64,000 bases of DNA, from NCBI RefSeq assembly GCF_038502225.1, contig NC_091298.1:41588862-41652861 (forward strand), in the 5' to 3' direction. A program made the translations under genes and the position numbers. The stretch is from Cherax quadricarinatus. Lineage: Eukaryota; Arthropoda; Malacostraca; Decapoda; Parastacidae. Under the pieces are notes generated by a model, which saw nothing but the letters and a program-made list of their open reading frames with translations, did not search any database and was not told where the DNA came from. Shown in pieces: positions 58,517-64,000 of the stretch (positions are counted from its first letter, which is position 1; each line of letters starts with the position of its first letter).

Positions 58517-61500
58517 ATAAAGTTGCCTAACTGTTGCCTATGTGTCTTACCTACCAGTCTCAGGTACTACCCTAGTGCATACGTGAGAATGGTAGTCTCA
58601 GGTACTACCCTAGTACATACGAGAGAATGGTAGTCTCAGGTACTACCCTAGTGCATACGTGAGAATGGTAGTCTCAGGTACTACCCTAGTGCATACGTGA
58701 GAATGGTAGTCTCAGGTACTACCCTAGTACATACGTGAGAATGGTAGTCTCAGGTACTACCCTAGTGCATACGTGAGAATGGTAGTCTCAGGTACTACCC
58801 TAGTGCATACGTGAGAATGGTAGTCTCAGGTACTACCCTAGTGCAAACGTTAGAATGGTAGTCTCAGGTACTACCCTAGTGCACACGTGAGAATGGTAGT
58901 CTCAGGTACTACACTAGTGCACACGTGAGAGTGGTAGTCTCAGGTACTACCCTAGTGCACACGAGAGAATGGTAGTCTCAGGTACTACCCTAGTGCACAC
59001 GTGAGAATGGTAGTCTCAGGTACTATCCTAGTGCACACGTGAGAATGGTAGTCTCAGGTACTACCCTAGTGCATACGTGAGAATGGTAGTCTCAGGTACT
59101 ACCCTAGTGCACACGTGAGAATGGTAGTCTCAGGTACTACCCTAGTGCACACGTGAGAATGGTAGTCTCAGGTACTACCCTAGTGCATACGTGAGAATGG
59201 TAGTCTCAGGTACTACCCTAGTGCATACGTGAGAATGGTAGTCTCAGGTACTACCCTACTGCACACGTGAGAATGGTAGTCTCAGGTACTACCCTAGTGC
59301 ACACGTGAGAATGGTAGTCTCAGATACTACCCTAGTGCACACGTGAGAATGGTAGTCTCAGGTACTACCCTAGTGCACACGTGAGAATGGTAGTCTCAGG
59401 TACTACCCTAGTGAATACGTGAGAATGGTAGTCTCAGGTACTACCCTAGTGCATACGTGAGAATGGTAGTCTCAGGTACTACCCTAGTGCATACGTGAGA
59501 ATGGTAGTCTCAGGTACTACCCTAGTGCAAACGTTAGAAAGGTAGTCTCAGGTACTACCCTAGTGCACACGTGAGAATGGTAGTCTCAGGTACTACACTA
59601 GTGCACACGTGAGAGTGGTAGTCTCAGGTACTACCCTAGTGCACACAAGAGAATGGTAGTCTCAGGTACTACCCTAGTGCACACGTGAGAATGGTAGTCT
59701 CAGGTACTACCCTGGTGCACACGTGAGAATGGTAGTCTCAGGTACTATTCTAGTGCACACGTGAGAATGGTAGTCTCAGGTACTACCCTAGTGCATACGT
59801 GAGAATGGTAGTCTCAGGTACTACCCTAGTGCACACGTCAGAATGGTAGTCTCAGGTACTACCCTAGTGCATACGTGAGAATGGTAGTCTCAGGTACTAC
59901 CCTAGTGCACACGTCAGAATGGTAGTCTCAGGTACTACCCTAGTGCATACGTGAGAATGGTAGTCTCAGGTACTACCCTAGTGCATACGTGAGAATGGTA
60001 GTCTCAGGTACTACCCTAGTGCACACGTGAGAAGGGTAGTCTCAGGTACTACCCTAGTGCACACGTGAGAATGGTAGTCTCAGATACTACCCTAGTGCAC
60101 ACGTGAGAATGGTAATCTCAGGTACTACCCTAGTGCACACGTGAGAATGGTAGTCTCAGGTACTACCCTAGTGCATACGTGAGAATGGTAGTCTCAGGTA
60201 CTACCCTAGTGCATACGTGAGAATGGTAGTCTCAGGTACTACCCTAGTGCATACGTGAGAATGGTAGTCTCAGGTACTACCCTAGTGCAAACGTTAGAAT
60301 GGTAGTCTCAGGTACTACCCTAGTGCACACGTGAGAATGGTAGTCTCAGGTACTACACTAGTGCACACGTGAGAGTGGTAGTCTCAGGTACTACCCTAGT
60401 GCACACGAGAGAATGGTGGTCTCAGGTACTACCCTAGTGCACACGTGAGAATGGTAGTCTCAGGTACTACCCTAGTGCACACGTGAGAATGGTAGTCTCA
60501 GGTACTACCCTAGTGCATACGTGAGAATGGTAGTCTCAGGTACTACCCTAGTGCATACGTGAGAATGGTAGTCTCAGATACTACCCTAGTGCACACGTGA
60601 GAATGGTAGTCTCAGGTACTACCCTAGTGCACACGTGAGAATGGTAGTCTCAGGTACTACCCTAGTGCATACGTGAGAATGGTAGTCTCAGGTACTACCC
60701 TAGTGCACACGTGAGAATGGTAGTCTCAGGTACTACCCTAGTGCACACGTGGGAATGATAGTCTCAGGTACTACCCTAGTGCACACGTGAGAATGGTAGT
60801 CTCAGGTACTACCCTAGTGCACACGTGAGAATGGTAGTCTCAGGTACTACCCTAGTGCACACGTGGGAATGATAGTCTCAGGTACTACCCTAGTGCACAC
60901 GTGAGAATGGTAGTCTCAGGTACTACCCTAGTGCACAAGTGAGAATGGTAGTCTCAGGTACTACCCTAGTGCATACGTGAGAATGGTAGTCTCAGGTACT
61001 ACCCTAGTGCATACGTGAGAATGGTAGTCTCAGGTACTACCCTAGTGCACACGTGAGAATGGTAGTCTCAGGTACTACCCTAGAGCATACGTGAGAATGG
61101 TAGTCTCAGGTACTACCCTAGTGCACACGTGAGAATGGTGGTCTCAGGTACTACCCTAGTGCATACATGAGAATGGTAGTCTCAGGTACTACCCTAGTGC
61201 ATACCTGAGAATGGTAATCTCAGGTACTACCCTAGTGCACACGTGAGAATGGTAGTCTCAGGTACTACCCTAGTGCACACGTGAGAATGGTAGTCTCAGG
61301 TACTACCCAAGTGCACACGTGAGAATGGTAGTCTCAGGTACTACCCTAGTGCATACATGAGAATGGTAGTCTCAGGTACTACCCTAGTGCATACGTGAGA
61401 ATGGTAGTCTCAGGTACTACCCTAGTGCATACGTGAGAATGGTAGTCTCAGGTACTACCCTAGTGCACACGTGAGAATGGTAGTCTCAGGTACTACCCTA

Positions 61501-62026
61501 GTACATACGTGAGAATGGTAGTCTCAGGTACTACCCTAGTGCACACGTGAGAATGGTAGTCTCAGGTACTACCCTAGTGCATACGTGAGAATGGTAGTCT
61601 CAGGTATTACCCTAGTGCACTAGTTAGAATGGTAGTCTCAGGTACTACCCTAGTACATATGTGAGAATGGTAGTCTCAGGTACTACCCTAGTGCATACAT
61701 GAGAATGGTAGTCTCAGGTACTACCCTAGTGCACACGTGAGAATGGTAGTCTCAGGTACTAAACTAGTGCATACGTGAGAATGGTAGTCTCAGGTACTAC
61801 CCTAGTGCACACGTGAGAATGGTAGTCTCAGGTACTACCCTAGTGCATACGTGAGAATGGTAGTCTCAGGTACTACCCTAGTGCATACGTGAGAATGGTA
61901 GTCTCAGGTACTACCCTAGTACATACATGAGAATGGTAGTCTCAGGTACTACCCTAGTACATACGTGAGAATGGTAGTCTCAGGAACTACCCTAGTGCAC
62001 ACGTGAGAATGGTAGTCTCAGGTACT

Positions 62027-62491
62027 GAACATCAAAATGGTATACAATACCGACAGATTGGTAGGTAAGACACAGGCAACAGTTAGGCAACTTTATTCCG
62101 AAACGTTTAGCCTACACAGTAGGCTTCTTCAGTCGAATACAAAAAGTAGGCAGGAACAGTAGAGATGTGAAGACGATGTAATCAGTCCATCACCCTTGAA
62201 GTCGTAGAATTTGAGGTTGTCAGTCCCTCGGCCTGGAGAAGTTCAGTTCCATAGTCAGGAACTGAACTTCTCCAGGCCGACTATGGAACTGAACTATGGA
62301 ACTGAACTTCTCCAGGCCGAGGGACTGACAACCTCAAATTCTACGACTTCAAGGGTGATGGACTGATTACATCGTCTTCACATCTCTACTGTTCCTGCCT
62401 ATTTTCTGTATTCGACTGAAGAAGCCTACTGTGTAGGCGAAACGTTTCGGAATAAAGTTGCCTAACTGTTGCCTATGTGTCTTACCTACCA
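62027..62491. mobile_element. Foldback element, copy 2 (199-bp right arm)
   Basis: Almost identical to copy 1. Left arm 62059-62255, right arm 62293-62491. It lacks two bases (TA) in the GACACATAGG region of the left arm. It arose with the surrounding array by segmental duplication and not by a second insertion, since flanks match copy 1. Confidence 0.85.
62411..62451 (+). ncRNA. Hammerhead-ribozyme-like motif, copy 2
   Basis: Identical to the motif at 58476-58516: CTGAAGA at 62416-62422, helix II 62424-62438, GAA at 62439-62441, ACGT 62442-62445, cleavage-site U at 62446. The antisense arm (62097-62137) carries the same G-to-U core change (plus-strand A at 62109). Confidence 0.5.
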
Positions 62492-64000
62492 GTCTCAGGT
62501 ACTACCCTAGTGCATACGTGAGAATGGTAGTCTCAGGTACTACCCTAGTACATACGTGAGAATGGTAGTCTCAGGTACTACCCTAGTGCATACGTGAGAA
62601 TGGTAGTCTCAGGTACTACCCTAGTGCATACGTGAGAATGGTAGTCTCAGGTACTACCCTAGTACATACGTGAGAATGGTAGTCTCAGGTACTACCCTAG
62701 TGCATACGTGAGAATGGTAGTCTCAGGTACTACCCTAGTGCATACGTGAGAATGGTAGTCTCAGGTACTACCCTAGTGCAAACGTTAGAATGGTAGTCTC
62801 AGGTACTACCCTAGTGCACACGTGAGAATGGTAGTCTCAGGTACTACACTAGTGCACACGTGAGAGTGGTAGTCTCAGGTACTACCCTAGTGCACACGAG
62901 AGAATGGTAGTCTCAGGTACTACCCTAGTGCACACGTGAGAATGGTAGTCTCAGGTACTATCCTAGTGCACACGTGAGAATTGTAGTCTCAGGTACTACC
63001 CTAGTGCATACGTGAGAATGGTAGTCTCAGGTACTACCCTAGTGCATACGTGAGAATGGTAGTCTCAGGTACTACCCTAGTGCATACGTGAGAATGGTAG
63101 TCTCAGGTACTACCCTAGTGCAAACGTTAGAATGGTAGTCTCAGGTACTACCCTAGTGCACACGTGAGAATGGTAGTCTCTGGTACTACACTAGTGCACA
63201 CATGAGAGTGGTAGTCTCAGGTACTACCCTAGTGCACACGAGAGAATGGTAGTCTCAGGTACTACCCTAGTGCACACGTGAGAATGGTAGTCTCAGGTAC
63301 TACCCTAGTGCACACGTGAGAATGGTAGTCTCAGGTACTACCCTAGTGCATACGTGAGAATGGTAGTCTCAGGTACTACCCTAGTGCACACGTGAGAATG
63401 GTAGTCTCAGGTACTACCCTAGTGCACACGTGAGAATGGTAGTCTCAGGTACTACCCTAGTGCATACGTGAGAATGGTAGTCTCAGGTACTACCCTAGTG
63501 CATACGTGAGAATGGTAGTCTCAGGTACTACCCTAGTGCACACGTGAGAATGGTAGTCTCAGGTACTACCCTAGTGCACACGTGAGAATGGTAGTCTCAG
63601 ATACTACCCTAGTGCACACGTGAGAATGGTAATCTCAGGTACTTACCCTAGTGCACACGTGAGAATGGTAGTCTCAGGTACTACCCTAGTGCATACGTGA
63701 GAATGGTAGTCTCAGGTACTACCCTAGTGCACACGTGAGAATGGTAGTCTCAGGTACTACCCTAGTGCACACGTGGGAATGATAGTCTCAGGTACTACCC
63801 TAGTGCACACGTGAGAATGGTAGTCTCAGGTACTACCCTAGTGCACACATGAGAATGGTAGTCTCAGGTACTACCCTAGTGCACACGTGGGAATGATAGT
63901 CTCAGGTACTACCCTAGTGCACACGTGAGAATGGTAGTCTCAGGTACTACCCTAGTGCACAAGTGAGAATGTAGTCTCAGGTACTACCCTAGTGCATACG

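Larger units (their letters stand above)
58090..58556. mobile_element. Foldback element, copy 1 (199-bp arms)
   Basis: A 32-bp lead (GGTATACAATACCGACAG at its core) precedes a left arm 58122-58320 and a right arm 58358-58556. The arms are near-perfect inverted repeats of equal length, about 199 bp, around a 37-bp spacer. The spacer itself repeats arm sequence (CTATGGAACTGA, ACTTCTCCAGGCCGA). The right arm includes a hammerhead-like core. No ORF, so non-autonomous. It interrupts the 38-bp array cleanly; the array resumes at GTCTCAGG. Could also be called a palindromic satellite insert. Confidence 0.85.
58090..62026. repeat. 3.94-kb tandem duplication of foldback plus 38-bp array
   Basis: The foldback and the following array recur with an offset of 3935-3937 bp (GAAC start at 58090 and 62027; AGTCT end at 58560 and 62495). 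After both foldbacks the same series of variant units follows (GTACATACG, GCAAACGTTAGAA, ACACTAGTGCACACGTGAGAGTGG). The second period is cut by the window end. Confidence 0.85.
57373..64000. repeat. 38-bp minisatellite, runs off the window
   Basis: The unit is CTCAGGTACTACCCTAGTGC plus ACACGTGAGAATGGTAGT. There are about 19 units before the first foldback (58090), about 91 between the foldbacks, and about 40 after the second. The main variants are GCACACGTG versus GCATACGTG or GTACATACG. Sub-blocks of 18-20 units recur, marked by GTGCAAACGTTAGAA at about 58841, 59525, 60285, 62778 and 63118. Many units carry the CACGTG palindrome. No coding evidence. Confidence 0.97.

Overview
The window is eukaryotic repeat-rich DNA from an invertebrate animal. 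The mix of CR1-like, Tx1/L1-like and Ty3/gypsy retroelements, foldback elements and very large minisatellites best fits a decapod crustacean. That assignment is an inference from repeat families I recognise, not a species identification. I see no convincing host protein-coding gene, tRNA or rRNA. Nearly every credible coding stretch belongs to a retroelement, and the long open frames in the second half are by-products of tandem repeats whose unit length is a multiple of three.

Layout. 1-12191: three Tx1/L1-like non-LTR elements arranged tail to tail and nested. E3 is on the minus strand. Its ORF1 and most of ORF2 lie at 8026-12110, and its 3' remainder lies at 1106-1913. A nearly complete plus-strand element, E2 (about 1914-8025), splits it. 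The 3' end of another plus-strand element, E1, occupies 1-1105. 12192-28773: a 16.6-kb minisatellite with a 34-bp unit and nested higher-order duplications. 28774-29673: 3' end of a CR1/L2-type LINE inserted in an old LTR retrotransposon (29674-32907). That element's surviving domains run protease, integrase zinc-binding domain, RNase H, LTR. This is the order of Gmr1-like Ty3/gypsy elements, not of ordinary gypsy. 32908-39833: LINE debris on the minus strand, a MITE-like element, microsatellites and minisatellites of 27, about 31, 16 and 33 bp. 39837-52068: a 23-bp minisatellite, a truncated second copy of the LTR, and a 42-bp minisatellite split cleanly by an almost intact CR1 element (43009-47123; ORF1 esterase, ORF2 endonuclease and reverse transcriptase). 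52160-56800: two copies of a second CR1-like family, one decayed and one fairly fresh, separated by (AC)n tracts. 57373-64000: a 38-bp minisatellite running off the window, interrupted twice by a 199-bp-arm foldback that carries a hammerhead-ribozyme-like core.

How the parts relate. Retroelements supply junctions and simple tails next to tandem arrays, and arrays receive insertions. At least eight distinct minisatellite families lie within 64 kb. The most notable items are the hammerhead-like motif in the duplicated foldback, the Gmr1-type domain order, the seamless CR1 insertion in the 42-bp array, and the clustering of almost all reading-frame breaks at homopolymer or simple runs, which may be assembly error.
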